The notes below the pieces were generated by a model. It was given only the letters and a program-made list of their open reading frames with translations. It had not been told where the DNA came from and made no database searches. From SSSZ01 sp035345935 (GTDB lineage Bacteria; Pseudomonadota; Gammaproteobacteria; Burkholderiales; Rhodocyclaceae): a stretch of 64,000 nucleotides of DNA. The translations under genes were made by a program, and so were the position numbers. Shown in pieces: positions 1 to 9,906 of the stretch (position 1 is the stretch's first letter; the number at the start of each line of letters is the position of its first letter). The stretch lies in NCBI GenBank assembly GCA_035345935.1, contig DAORDK010000001.1:24111-88110 (forward strand), written 5' to 3'.

Positions 1-96
1 TTCTTTCGCCAGGTCGAATCCCGCCCCGCCCGCTACTGGCCACAACAAGCCGCAGCAGTGGCTGCTGTCCTCCTGGGACGCCTCGGTTTCCGCTAG
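1..96 (+). CDS. C-terminal end of an unidentified protein (5' truncated)
   Basis: An open frame runs from the first base to a TAG stop at 94-96 and encodes the last 31 residues of a protein whose start lies outside the window. The tail is alanine-rich and helical (…YWPQQAAAVAAVLLGRLGFR). I do not recognise the family. It converges on putA, with 47 bases between the two stop codons and no clear terminator there. The reading is supported only by codon usage similar to the neighbours and by the tight packing against putA, so it is tentative. Confidence 0.45.
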   Translation, partial: FFRQVESRPARYWPQQAAAVAAVLLGRLGFR

Positions 97-143
97 TCGA
101 CATCCGCGGTGCCTGGAACGGCAACCCCGGCCGGGCTGGTGTC

Positions 144-3100
144 TTACTCCGCCAGGCCCATCAGATCGGCGTTTCCGCCCACCGCTGCCGTATTGACCGT
201 CAATACCCGTTCGCACATCAATCTGTACAGAGCGATCGGCTCGCTTGCCGCTTCAGCCACGACTACCGGTATACGCGGCCCCTGCCAGACCGCCGCCCGC
301 CGACGCCAGGCCCCGTAGTCCGACGAATCCACGAGGATTCCAGCAATCGGCTCGGCGGATTCAGCATCAGCGTGGTCGAGAACCTCGGCAGGCAAATCGG
401 CGGGTAGCTGAAACTCCGGCGGCGCGCGAAATCGATTCCCGCTCGCGAGACAAACCGCAATCTGCACCAACTGGCTATCCCGGCTCCGGCCCGTACAGAG
501 GATCGTTCCCCGCGGTGCCCAGCGCAGGTTGTTGGCCTCCCCGGTCGGGCCCGGAAGGCGTATTTCCCAACCCCGCGGGCTCGCCTCTGCAAGGCGGCGG
601 CAGCACTGGGCGAATTCCGTCAGGCCATGACCCAGCGCCCAGCGGGCCAGGGATTCGATTTCAGGATGTTTCTGATCGGGTGCGGTACGCGCGAATCCCA
701 AGGCTTCCCAGTCGGGCATGGCAATTCCCATCAGGGAAGGCAGGGTAATCGGCCCGCCCGCTTTGGGGCCCGTTCCCGAGAGCCCCTCGCCCCCGAAGGG
801 CTGGACCCCGACCACGGCTCCGATCTGATTGCGGTTCACGTAGATATTGCCGGCCCGGACCGTCCCAGCCAACGCAACGACAGTCTCGTCAATGCGACTG
901 TGAATGCCGAAGGTGAGGCCGTATCCCATGCCATTGATGCGCTCGGCGAGTTCTCCCATGTGGTCCGCGGGAAAACGAAGGACATGGACCACGGGACCGA
1001 AGATTTCCCCCGGGATATCCTCGATCCGCTCGATCTCGACGAGCGCCGGAGCACACATCAGACCAGCGGACGGCGCCGACTTCGGCGACCGAAAGATCCC
1101 ATGGCCCGCCCTGGCCATCGCCTCCAGGTGCTTTTCGACCGCGTCGCGCGCCTGGGCATCGATCAGCGGCCCCAGGTCCGTAGCAAAGTCCGCCGGGTCG
1201 CCCACGCGCAACTCGGCCATGGCCGCCTGCAACAGTTCTACTGTTGTCTCGGCGATCTCTTCCTGGAGGCACAGCAGGCGCAATGCCGAGCAGCGCTGGC
1301 CGGCCGAGTCGAATCCCGCTGCGAGGACATCTCGGACCACTTGTTCCGGCAAGGAAGAGGAATCGACGACAAGTGCATTGACACCACCGGTCTCAGCGAC
1401 CAGGAACGGCCCTTCCGCGGGGCCCGTTCGCCCCGCCAAACACCCGTCGATTTCCCGTGCGACCGCCGATGAACCGGTAAAGAGCACACCCCCGATACCC
1501 GGATCCTCCACCAGCATTCGCCCGATGGCACCATCCCCAGGAATCAACTGCAAAGCCGCAGCCGGAATCCCGGCCCTGAGGAGGAGGTCCACCGCTCGGT
1601 CGGCAATGAGGGGGGTCTGTTCCGCCGGCTTGGCAATCACCGGATAACCGGCTGCCAGAGCGGCCGCAATCTGCCCGATGAAAATAGCCAAGGGAAAATT
1701 CCAGGGGCTGATGCAGGCCACTGGCGCTGCCGGCCTCCGGCTCACCTCAGGCTCCAGACTCCTAAGGCGCGCCGCGTAATAGCGGAGGAAATCGACCGCC
1801 TCCCGAATCTCGCCCAGGGCATTGCCCCAAGTCTTACCCGCTTCCCGCACCAACAGGGCGAACAGTACCTCTTGATCCGCCTCGATTGCCATTGCCGCCG
1901 CCTCCAACAGCCGCGCCCGCCGGTGCGGCGATTCGGCGGCCCAGAGCGGCGCAAACTCTCGCGCCCGAGCCACGGCCAGCGCCACCAGGCGGCCATCGCC
2001 TTCGACGACTTCGCCAATCCGCTCCTTGGCGTTGGCCGGGTTGAACATTGGTCGACGGGCTCCTTCGTCCACACTGGATTCGGCAATCCGGGGGCGACAG
2101 GACCAACCATGACCTCGCGCAGCGGCCAAGTATCCGGCAAGGCGATCCAGGGTCGCCTCGTCGGCCAGATCCTCGCCTCGGGAATTGACCCGCTCGACGC
2201 CGAACAAAGCCGCTGGCAGGGGAACTTGAGGATGGGGTTTGCCCGCGGTGGTGGCAATGCGTTCGAGAGGATCGGCGATCAGATCATCAAGCGCCACGCC
2301 GTCGTCCACCAAGCGATGGACGAAGGAGGTGTTGGCGCCGTTCTCCAACAATCGCCGCACCAGGTAGGGCAGCAGCGTGCGGTGGCTCCCGACCGGAGCG
2401 TAGATCCGGACACGGTGCCGCAGGGACGACAGAGCTGAGACCTGGTCGTAAAGCGCCTCCCCCATACCGTGTAGACACTGGAATTCGTAGTCGAGCACCC
2501 CGCGATCCCTGGCCAGCGCGGCAACTGCCGCCACGGTATGGGCATTGTGGGTCGCGAATTGTGGATAAACGGCATCGGCGCATTCCAACACGCGCGCGGC
2601 GCAGACCAGATACGACAAATCCGTATGCACCTTGCGCGTGAAGACCGGGTAGTCGGAAACGCCTTCCACCTGGGCACGCTTGATTTCCCCATCCCAGTAT
2701 GCGCCCTTGACCAGCCGCACCATGAGCCGACGCCCGCTCCCGCGGGCCAGAGCGACCAGATGATCCACCACCTGCGGCGCGCGCTTCTGGTAGGCCTGAA
2801 CGACAAATCCCAGTCCCGCCCAGTCCGCGAGTTCGGGAAGCTCCAGAAGCGCTTCCAGGAGATCGAGGGAAAGTTCCAAACGATCCGACTCCTCGGCGTC
2901 GATCGAAAGCCCGATGGAGCAGTGCCGAGCCCGCCGCGCAAGTTCGGCCAGACTCGAAAGCAATTCGTCGAGCACCCGATCACGTTGAGAGCGGCAGTAG
3001 CGAGGATGGAGAGCCGAAAGCTTGACCGAAACGCCAGGGCCGGCATGGACGCCGACACCGCCGGCCGCCTGTCCGACTGCATCGATGGCGGCGGCGTAAG

Positions 3101-3755
3101 CCTCGAAGTAGCGCCTGGCATCCGCCGACGTCAGGGCAGCCTCGCCCAGCATATCGAACGAATGAACGTAGCCATGCCGGGAGCTCTCGCGGCTGCGGGC
3201 GAGCGCCGCGTCGATGTCCTCGCCCATCACGAAGCGCTCCCCAAGCAATTCGACGCCGAAGGCGAGCATGCGTCGCACCAAGGGCTCGCCTCCCTTGACC
3301 AACGCGCGGGACAGGGCGTTTCCTAGCTTGCTGGCGCTGACGGTGGAAGCCAATCGTCCCGTCACCATCAATCCCCAGGCAGCGGCATTGACGAAGAGTG
3401 AAGGGCTGTGGCCCAAGTGAGCCTGCCAATCTCCCCGAGCCAGTTTGTCGCGGATCAGCCGGTCCGTCGTGCCGGCATCGGGGATGCGCAACAGTGCCTC
3501 GGCAAGACAGAGCAACGCCACGCCTTCCTGGCTGGTGAGCGCAAATTCCTGCATCAAGCTGTCCAGACCGGCACTTCCGCGGCGCTCTTTGCGGACCGCC
3601 AAGACCAGGTCGCTCGCCGAGCGGGCGACGGCAGCACGTTCATAGGGCCGCCGCTGCAATTCGGTTGCCAGACCGGCGACCACTTCAGACTCGTCAGCTC
3701 GGCACACCCCCGCAATTGCAGCACGAGTAGCCCATGACTTGTTGATTGGAGACAT
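144..3755 (-). CDS. putA: PutA: proline dehydrogenase / delta-1-pyrroline-5-carboxylate dehydrogenase
   Basis: This bifunctional enzyme oxidises proline to glutamate. An FAD-dependent PRODH barrel (roughly residues 150-440, with VKGAYWDGEIKRAQ near 345) passes P5C to an NAD-dependent aldehyde dehydrogenase domain (roughly 490-980, with GQRCSAL and catalytic Cys822). About 200 further residues form a C-terminal domain like those of long PutA types. The start at 3755 is chosen because AGGAAAT lies just upstream of ATG and the protein then begins MSPINKSWATRA; an in-frame extension to 3911 has no family support. There is no N-terminal ribbon-helix-helix DNA-binding segment, unlike the E. coli enzyme, so it is probably not an autorepressor. 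It is 1203 residues long and stands alone, divergent from the HD-GYP gene. Confidence 0.95.
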   Translation of the reverse strand: MSPINKSWATRAAIAGVCRADESEVVAGLATELQRRPYERAAVARSASDLVLAVRKERRGSAGLDSLMQEFALTSQEGVALLCLAEALLRIPDAGTTDRLIRDKLARGDWQAHLGHSPSLFVNAAAWGLMVTGRLASTVSASKLGNALSRALVKGGEPLVRRMLAFGVELLGERFVMGEDIDAALARSRESSRHGYVHSFDMLGEAALTSADARRYFEAYAAAIDAVGQAAGGVGVHAGPGVSVKLSALHPRYCRSQRDRVLDELLSSLAELARRARHCSIGLSIDAEESDRLELSLDLLEALLELPELADWAGLGFVVQAYQKRAPQVVDHLVALARGSGRRLMVRLVKGAYWDGEIKRAQVEGVSDYPVFTRKVHTDLSYLVCAARVLECADAVYPQFATHNAHTVAAVAALARDRGVLDYEFQCLHGMGEALYDQVSALSSLRHRVRIYAPVGSHRTLLPYLVRRLLENGANTSFVHRLVDDGVALDDLIADPLERIATTAGKPHPQVPLPAALFGVERVNSRGEDLADEATLDRLAGYLAAARGHGWSCRPRIAESSVDEGARRPMFNPANAKERIGEVVEGDGRLVALAVARAREFAPLWAAESPHRRARLLEAAAMAIEADQEVLFALLVREAGKTWGNALGEIREAVDFLRYYAARLRSLEPEVSRRPAAPVACISPWNFPLAIFIGQIAAALAAGYPVIAKPAEQTPLIADRAVDLLLRAGIPAAALQLIPGDGAIGRMLVEDPGIGGVLFTGSSAVAREIDGCLAGRTGPAEGPFLVAETGGVNALVVDSSSLPEQVVRDVLAAGFDSAGQRCSALRLLCLQEEIAETTVELLQAAMAELRVGDPADFATDLGPLIDAQARDAVEKHLEAMARAGHGIFRSPKSAPSAGLMCAPALVEIERIEDIPGEIFGPVVHVLRFPADHMGELAERINGMGYGLTFGIHSRIDETVVALAGTVRAGNIYVNRNQIGAVVGVQPFGGEGLSGTGPKAGGPITLPSLMGIAMPDWEALGFARTAPDQKHPEIESLARWALGHGLTEFAQCCRRLAEASPRGWEIRLPGPTGEANNLRWAPRGTILCTGRSRDSQLVQIAVCLASGNRFRAPPEFQLPADLPAEVLDHADAESAEPIAGILVDSSDYGAWRRRAAVWQGPRIPVVVAEAASEPIALYRLMCERVLTVNTAAVGGNADLMGLAE

Positions 3756-3904
3756 GGTGATTTCCTGCTGGGGACCCCGTTCAGGATAGTGCCGCGGCGG
3801 CCGCCTTCCAAGCCTTGCCGACCACAGGTAGGGCGAAACACGTTCCTCATTGACGGCGACCCGAGGCCAAAGGGCGTAAATCTTCGCGCTGCGGTGCTCT
3901 CCGG

Positions 3905-3934
3905 ATGACAATTGTCACAGCGCGGCGCGATAAT
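3905..3934 (+). promoter_or_regulatory. Candidate sigma-70 promoter with an overlapping 12-bp perfect palindrome
   Basis: ATGACA (3905-3910), an 18-base spacer and GATAAT (3929-3934) form a reasonable -35/-10 pair about 40 bases before the HD-GYP gene start. The -35 box overlaps the self-complementary sequence TGACAATTGTCA (3906-3917), a possible operator. The 220-base putA/HD-GYP divergent gap holds nothing else I can name. Confidence 0.4.
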
Positions 3935-3975
3935 GGAGCCCAACAGTAACCGGCTCCCGCCTGCAAGGACGCACC

Positions 3976-5079
3976 ATGGATTCGCGCCAGGCCACCATCC
4001 TGATCGTTGACGACACGCCGGAGAACCTGACGGTGCTGGGGGAATTGCTCCAGCCCAACTATCGCGTCCGGGCTGCAAATTCGGGCCGGCGAGCCCTTCA
4101 GATTGCGGCTGCCGACCCTGCCCCCGACCTCATTCTCCTCGACGTGATGATGCCGGAGATGGACGGGTACGAGGTGATGGCCCGCCTGCGCAACGATCCC
4201 CGCACGCGGGAAATCCCGGTGGTCTTCGTCACCGCCATGGACAGCACCGAGGCTGAGGAGCGCGGACTGGACTGCGGCGCGGTCGATTACATCACCAAAC
4301 CCCTGCGGCCGGCGATTGTCCTCGCCCGAGTCCGTACCCAGCTGGAATTGAAGCAGGCGCGCGATTTGCTGCGCGATCAAAACAGTTACCTCGAAGCCGA
4401 AGTCAGCCGCCGGATGAGCGAAAACCAACTCATCCAGGAGGTGAGCATCCACGCCTTGGCCCGACTGGCCGAAACCCGGGATCCGGAAACGGGCAACCAC
4501 CTGAGGCGAACCCAGGAATACGTCCGCACCCTGGCGATCAACCTACGTGCCGGCGGCCACCATACCGAAGCCCTCAGCGACAGGGCGATCGCCACCCTGG
4601 CACGCTCCGCGCCGCTCCACGATATCGGCAAGGTGGGCATACCCGACCACATACTCCTCAAACCGGGCAAGCTGACTTCGGACGAATGGGAAATCATGAA
4701 GACCCATGCAGCCCTGGGATCGGAAGCCATCGCCCAGGCCGAGCGGGATGCTGACGAACCGGTGGAATTCCTCGCCGTGGCCAAGGAAATCGCGCACTTC
4801 CACCACGAAAAGTGGGATGGCAGCGGCTACCCCGTAGGACTCAGGGGCGACGGAATTCCGTTGTCGGCAAGGCTCATGGCCCTGGCCGACGTTTTCGATG
4901 CCCTGATCAGCCGCCGGGTGTACAAACCCCCAATGTCCTTCGACGAGGCGAGAAGCATTATCGTCCGCGGTAGCGGAAGTCACTTCGACCCGGCAATCGT
5001 GACCGCCTTCGGCAACGCGTTCGACCAATTCTGCGGAATCGCGGAGCGCTACCAGGATGACGGTCCGGCACCTGGCTGA
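3976..5079 (+). CDS. Response regulator with HD-GYP c-di-GMP phosphodiesterase domain (RpfG type)
   Basis: The receiver domain occupies residues 1-125, with the phosphoacceptor Asp56 in LLDVMMPEMDG and the conserved Lys in ITKPLRP. A linker leads to an HD-GYP domain (about 145-350) carrying HDIGK (His215-Asp216) and HHEKWDGSGYP (276-286), so all signature residues are present. Members of this family hydrolyse c-di-GMP to GMP or pGpG under control of receiver phosphorylation. The length of 367 residues is normal. Its last 23 bases overlap the start of the downstream hybrid kinase, which strongly suggests co-translation and makes that kinase the likely phosphodonor, directly or through its HPt domain. 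Confidence 0.95.
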   Translation: MDSRQATILIVDDTPENLTVLGELLQPNYRVRAANSGRRALQIAAADPAPDLILLDVMMPEMDGYEVMARLRNDPRTREIPVVFVTAMDSTEAEERGLDCGAVDYITKPLRPAIVLARVRTQLELKQARDLLRDQNSYLEAEVSRRMSENQLIQEVSIHALARLAETRDPETGNHLRRTQEYVRTLAINLRAGGHHTEALSDRAIATLARSAPLHDIGKVGIPDHILLKPGKLTSDEWEIMKTHAALGSEAIAQAERDADEPVEFLAVAKEIAHFHHEKWDGSGYPVGLRGDGIPLSARLMALADVFDALISRRVYKPPMSFDEARSIIVRGSGSHFDPAIVTAFGNAFDQFCGIAERYQDDGPAPG

Positions 5080-8000
5080 TCTGACCCTCGCTGACATCAT
5101 GACCCCGGGCGCCATCGGCGTCGGGGAGGACTGCAGCTTGCGCGACGCCGCTCTGGCCATGAGCCAGGCACGCATTTCCAGCCTGGTAATCCAACGCAAT
5201 CGACGCCCTGTGGGTATCCTGACCGAACGGGATCTGGTGCGCCTCCTGGCCAGCCACGCCGAAAAGGACTCGGCAGTCGGGACGGTGATGAGTACCCCCG
5301 TCGTCGCAGTCGCCGCTGGTCTCGATTTCAGATCGGCCTACGAGTTGATGCGCAAGCACCAGGTCCGCCATCTGGTCGCCACGGATCTCAAGGGCGAAAC
5401 CGTCGGGATTGCGACGGAGACGGATTTCCGCTCGCACCTCGGCCACGAAGTCTTCCGCCACAGCGCCGACTTGAGTGCCCACATTGACCGCAACATTCCG
5501 ACACTGAGGCCGCAAGATCCCATTGCCGAAGGTCTGGCACGCATGCTCGTCGAGCAGTGGGACTACGTTCTGGTGATCGATGACGGCCGTCCGGCGGGGA
5601 TTTTGACCGAGCGCGACATGCCCAAGCTGCTGGCCTCCGATCTCGACCTCGACCGGGAAGTGCTAGCCACGGTCATGAGTTCGCCGGTCCACTCCGTCGC
5701 CCACGAGGCGACGGTGATCCACGCCCTGGAAACCATGGATGCCCGCAAATTGAGGCACATGGCGGTGGTCGATACCCGCGGCAAGGTTGTCGGAATGGTC
5801 AGCCAGCACCGGCTCCTCGAGCGCCTGGGCATGGAGATCATCGAAGAAGCTTGGGAGCAGCACGATGTCCTCGAAGCGGCCCAGCACGATTTCGAGGACC
5901 GGCTGGCGCTGGTGCTGGAGAACACCGGCATTGCGGTCTGGGAGTACGATTTCGCGCCGGATCGCTTTACCTGGAGCCCGACCATGGCCAGCCTGCTCCA
6001 TACCGAAACAGGGAAACTTCCGAATTCGGCCCGGGATCTCCATGCCCTGATTCACCCCGCCGACCGCGAGACCTTTCTCGCATCGGCGCGCCGTTGCTAC
6101 CGGGAGGATAGAATTTTCGACGCCGAATGCCGATTGCGTCGGAGCGACGGCGAGTACTTCTGGATTCGCTACCGCGCTCGTGTAGCTGCCCGGGACGCCG
6201 ACGGCCGCCTGGCCCGCACCGCGGGTACCCTTGCCGACATTACCGAACGCAAGCAAGCCGAAGCTGCGCTGGTTGCGAAAGAACAGCTCTTCCGCGCCAT
6301 CGTCAGCCAAGCCCGCGACGCCATCGTGCTGATCGAAACGACGACCCTGGGATTCGTCGAGTTCAACGATGCCGCCTGCCGCGGCCTCGGTTACAGCCGC
6401 GAGGAATTCTCCCGGCTGCACCTCTGGAACGTATTCGCGAATGTTTCCCAGGAAGAGGTACGGAGTCGTGTCGGGGAATTCCTCGCTGCCGGAGGCGTGG
6501 ATATCGAAGCCGACCATGTGCACTGGGACGGCTCGATTCGCCACATGCGGGCGAGCTATCGTACCGTTGGGGTGGGTGGCCAGACTTTTTTGTCGGCGAT
6601 CTGGACCGACGTGACTGACCGGCGTCAGGCCGAAGCAGCCCTCAGAATCAGCGAACAGCGTTTCCGCTCGCTCTTTGAGGGAATCGAAGGGATCGCGGTT
6701 CGCGGCTACGACGCCGACGGCAGGATCGTCCTCTGGAATCGGGCCAGTGAACGTCTCTACGGTTTTTCGCCAGAAGCGGCCCTGGGTCGCAAGCTTGAGG
6801 ATTGCCTCCTGCCGCCGGATGAGCGTGAAGCCCTTGCTTCGGCTTTTCAACAATGGGTCACCGGGGGGAATCCCATGGTTGCCGGCGAAGGGCGTTTGAT
6901 TTGCCAGGACGGTACGCCCGTCACCGTCTTCTCCAGCCCGGTTATCCAGGTGGGGGCCAGTGGCCGGCCTGAAGTCTATTTCATCGACGTGGACCTTTCT
7001 CCCCTGGAGGAAATCCAATTTCAATACCAGATGCTTGCCGATTCGGGTTCAGCACTGATCCGGACTTCGGATACCGAGGGCAATTGCAATTATTTCAACC
7101 GCCCCTGGCTGGAATTTCGAGGACGCTCCCTGGAAGACGAGGTTCGCGCCGGGTGGCTGGCTGGCGTTCATCCAGACGACCTGGATTCCACGGCAGAAGC
7201 CTACCTTGGTGCCATCAAGCGGCGCGAGAACTTCGGCATGGTCTATCGCCTCCTGCGCCAGGACGGCCAGTACCGCTGGGTTCGGGACGAAGGGCGTCCC
7301 CGCTATGGTCGGAACGGCGAGTATCAGGGCTATATCGGTCATTGCATCGACATCACCGAAAGCCAGAAGACCAACCTCGAACTGAGCCAGCATCGTCAGC
7401 ACCTGGAAGAACTGGTCCTCAAGCGGACCGCCGAACTGGAGGAGGCCAATCGCCGACTCCAGGCCAGCGACCGGCGCCATCAGGCGCTCTATGCCATCTC
7501 GCGCCAAGCCGAAGGTCTCGACGAGCCGGCCTTGATCGGCCTCTGTCTTTCCGAAGCAGCCCGACTCCTGGACAGCAACCTCGCCTGGCTGATCGCCTAC
7601 GACGACCAGGGCGAAATCATCGCCATCGACGGCTTTGATCGAGAAAATCGCTTCCATTGCGCCGACTGGAAAAGTTGTCCCCATTGCCGCGCACTGCAGG
7701 ATCTCGCCCGTCATTGCCGGCAATCCCGATCCGCACTGGTCAACGAGTTGGACGCCGCCGCCATCTCCGAGTGCGTCCTTGCCGACAGCCCTCGTTTTCT
7801 GGTGGTCGCCCCCGTGGTCGAATCGGATGCCGTGCGAGCCGTTTTCGGCATGGCAGGCAGGGAAAAGGCTTATTCCCCCGTCGATGCCCAGGAGTTGGCG
7901 ACAATTGCCAACGATCTTTGGCGCATCGTCATGCGCCGAAGGGCTGAAATCGCCCTGGCGCGCACCAGCGATGCCGCGGAAGCCGCGAGTCGGGCAAAGT

Positions 8001-9805
8001 CGGCGTTTCTGGCCAACATGAGCCACGAAATCCGGACTCCGATGAACGCCATTATCGGGCTGACCCATCTGCTCTTACGCCAGACCGAAAATTCCAAGCA
8101 GGTCGACCAACTGCGCAAGATCGGAGATTCAGCCCAGCATCTTCTCTCGATCATCAACGATGTCCTAGACATGTCCAAGATCGAGGCCGGCAAGGTCGAG
8201 CTGGAGATCGGCGACTTCACGGTCGAAAGCTTGTTCGATCATGTGACGTCGATGCTCGCCGAGCGGTGCGCCCAAAAGGGTCTGGAGCTCCGGAAGGACA
8301 TCTCCGAGTCGGCGAGGATAGCTTTGCGCGGCGATCCGACTCGCCTGAGCCAGATCCTCATCAACTACGCGGCAAATGCGATCAAGTTCACCGACCGCGG
8401 TTCGATCACCTTGCGCGCGCGCGCCTCAGAAGTCGCTCCTGGCACGAGCCTCCTCCGCCTTGAGGTCCAGGATACCGGAATCGGCATACAACCCGAGGCG
8501 CGCGCACGCCTGTTCAACGAATTCGAACAGGGCGACACGTCCACCACGCGCCGTTACGGGGGAACCGGGCTGGGACTTGCCATCTGCCGCCTGCTGGCGC
8601 AGATCATGGGTGGCAGGGTGGGATGCGAAAGCGCCCCCCAGACTGGCAGCATCTTCTGGTTCGAGGCGCCATTCCCCGTCGGGACTCAGCGGGTCCCCTT
8701 CATGCCGCCGGCGCTTCCCGAAGAGACCGAGCGCATCGAGCGGCATCTCGCCAAGCAAGCGGGCAACATTCCCATCCTTCTCGCGGAGGATACTCCGGTA
8801 AGCCGCGAGGTGATGTTCGAGCTTCTCACAGGCCTGGGTTTTCCGACCGATCTTGCCGAAAACGGCGAGGAAGCGGTCGCCATGGCGGGAAACAAGCAAT
8901 ACCTCCTAGTCCTGATGGACGTGCAAATGCCTCGTTTGGATGGCCTCGAAGCCACCCGAGCGCTCCGCAGCCTGCCGGGTTACGCCAAAGTCCCCATCCT
9001 CGCGCTCACCGCCAATGCCTTCGACGTAGACCGGCAGGAGTGCATCGCGGCGGGCATGGATGACCACATTCCCAAACCCGTGGAACCTTCGGTTCTCTAC
9101 GCCACCCTCGCCCGCTGGATCCCCGTCGAAATAGGCGGTGCAGAGGCGCAAAGCCAGGTTCCCCCTGCCTCCGAACCTGATGCCTCGAGGCTGCTCAACC
9201 GACTCCAGGCCATCCCGGGTCTGGGCGCCGACGTCGGCGTTCGCCGTTTGCGCGGCAAGGTCCGGACCTACCTGCGGGTTGCGGAAATGTTCACCACCGA
9301 GCACAGCAGCGATGCCGAAACGATCCGCCAAATGCTGATCGATGGCAATTTGACCGACGCCCGACGCCATGCCCATTCCCTGAAAGGTGCCGCGGGGGCG
9401 CTCGGCGCGCCGCGCCTGGCCGAACTCGCGACTCAATTGGAGAATTTGATTGCCCAGGGGGCTGGCGGAAATCAGGTGGAAGCCGCGCGCATTGCGCTGG
9501 GAACTGAGCTGAGCCGCCTCATCACCGCCATCTCCCTTGCCTTGACTCGGACCCCAGAGCCGGAAGTAGTTCCCGACTGGGAGGCCACCCGCGCGATTCT
9601 CGGAGCCCTGGAACCGCTCCTCGCCCAGGACGATATCCGGGCCGGGGAAATCTTCCGCGACAACGCCGCCATCCTGCGTCGCACTTTGGGAAACAATGGC
9701 GACGCCCTCGAAAGGCGGATTGCCGGTTACGATTTCCAGGCGGCCCTCCAGGAGGTTCGCGACTTGTACCTATACGAACAGCGACTCAGGCAGCGGGATT
9801 CCTGA
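5057..9805 (+). CDS. CBS-PAS-GAF hybrid sensor histidine kinase with receiver and HPt domains
   Basis: This 1582-residue protein appears cytoplasmic. Domains in order: two CBS pairs (about 8-125 and 140-262), four PAS/PAC modules (about 283-395, 411-520, 534-651, 658-770), a short coiled coil, a GAF-like domain (about 808-955) with a Cys/His cluster, HisKA with MSHEIRTPMNA (His990), HATPase with RRYGGTGLGLA, a receiver (Asp1288 in LMDVQMPRLDG), an HPt domain with HAHSLKGAAG (His1440) and a helical tail. CBS pairs usually bind adenosine nucleotides, so energy status is a plausible input. The ATG lies inside the end of the HD-GYP gene. No transmembrane segment is visible. The complete phosphorelay points to the HD-GYP receiver as output. 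Confidence 0.93.
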   Translation: MTVRHLADLTLADIMTPGAIGVGEDCSLRDAALAMSQARISSLVIQRNRRPVGILTERDLVRLLASHAEKDSAVGTVMSTPVVAVAAGLDFRSAYELMRKHQVRHLVATDLKGETVGIATETDFRSHLGHEVFRHSADLSAHIDRNIPTLRPQDPIAEGLARMLVEQWDYVLVIDDGRPAGILTERDMPKLLASDLDLDREVLATVMSSPVHSVAHEATVIHALETMDARKLRHMAVVDTRGKVVGMVSQHRLLERLGMEIIEEAWEQHDVLEAAQHDFEDRLALVLENTGIAVWEYDFAPDRFTWSPTMASLLHTETGKLPNSARDLHALIHPADRETFLASARRCYREDRIFDAECRLRRSDGEYFWIRYRARVAARDADGRLARTAGTLADITERKQAEAALVAKEQLFRAIVSQARDAIVLIETTTLGFVEFNDAACRGLGYSREEFSRLHLWNVFANVSQEEVRSRVGEFLAAGGVDIEADHVHWDGSIRHMRASYRTVGVGGQTFLSAIWTDVTDRRQAEAALRISEQRFRSLFEGIEGIAVRGYDADGRIVLWNRASERLYGFSPEAALGRKLEDCLLPPDEREALASAFQQWVTGGNPMVAGEGRLICQDGTPVTVFSSPVIQVGASGRPEVYFIDVDLSPLEEIQFQYQMLADSGSALIRTSDTEGNCNYFNRPWLEFRGRSLEDEVRAGWLAGVHPDDLDSTAEAYLGAIKRRENFGMVYRLLRQDGQYRWVRDEGRPRYGRNGEYQGYIGHCIDITESQKTNLELSQHRQHLEELVLKRTAELEEANRRLQASDRRHQALYAISRQAEGLDEPALIGLCLSEAARLLDSNLAWLIAYDDQGEIIAIDGFDRENRFHCADWKSCPHCRALQDLARHCRQSRSALVNELDAAAISECVLADSPRFLVVAPVVESDAVRAVFGMAGREKAYSPVDAQELATIANDLWRIVMRRRAEIALARTSDAAEAASRAKSAFLANMSHEIRTPMNAIIGLTHLLLRQTENSKQVDQLRKIGDSAQHLLSIINDVLDMSKIEAGKVELEIGDFTVESLFDHVTSMLAERCAQKGLELRKDISESARIALRGDPTRLSQILINYAANAIKFTDRGSITLRARASEVAPGTSLLRLEVQDTGIGIQPEARARLFNEFEQGDTSTTRRYGGTGLGLAICRLLAQIMGGRVGCESAPQTGSIFWFEAPFPVGTQRVPFMPPALPEETERIERHLAKQAGNIPILLAEDTPVSREVMFELLTGLGFPTDLAENGEEAVAMAGNKQYLLVLMDVQMPRLDGLEATRALRSLPGYAKVPILALTANAFDVDRQECIAAGMDDHIPKPVEPSVLYATLARWIPVEIGGAEAQSQVPPASEPDASRLLNRLQAIPGLGADVGVRRLRGKVRTYLRVAEMFTTEHSSDAETIRQMLIDGNLTDARRHAHSLKGAAGALGAPRLAELATQLENLIAQGAGGNQVEAARIALGTELSRLITAISLALTRTPEPEVVPDWEATRAILGALEPLLAQDDIRAGEIFRDNAAILRRTLGNNGDALERRIAGYDFQAALQEVRDLYLYEQRLRQRDS

Positions 9806-9906
9806 TTTGCCTCGAACTGCCTAGCGCTCTAGACGCTTGCGGCCAGGGGCGAATTGGCTGATTCCGTGTTATAACCGACGCCTTCAACGAGACCCGAGAC
9901 CAGTCT

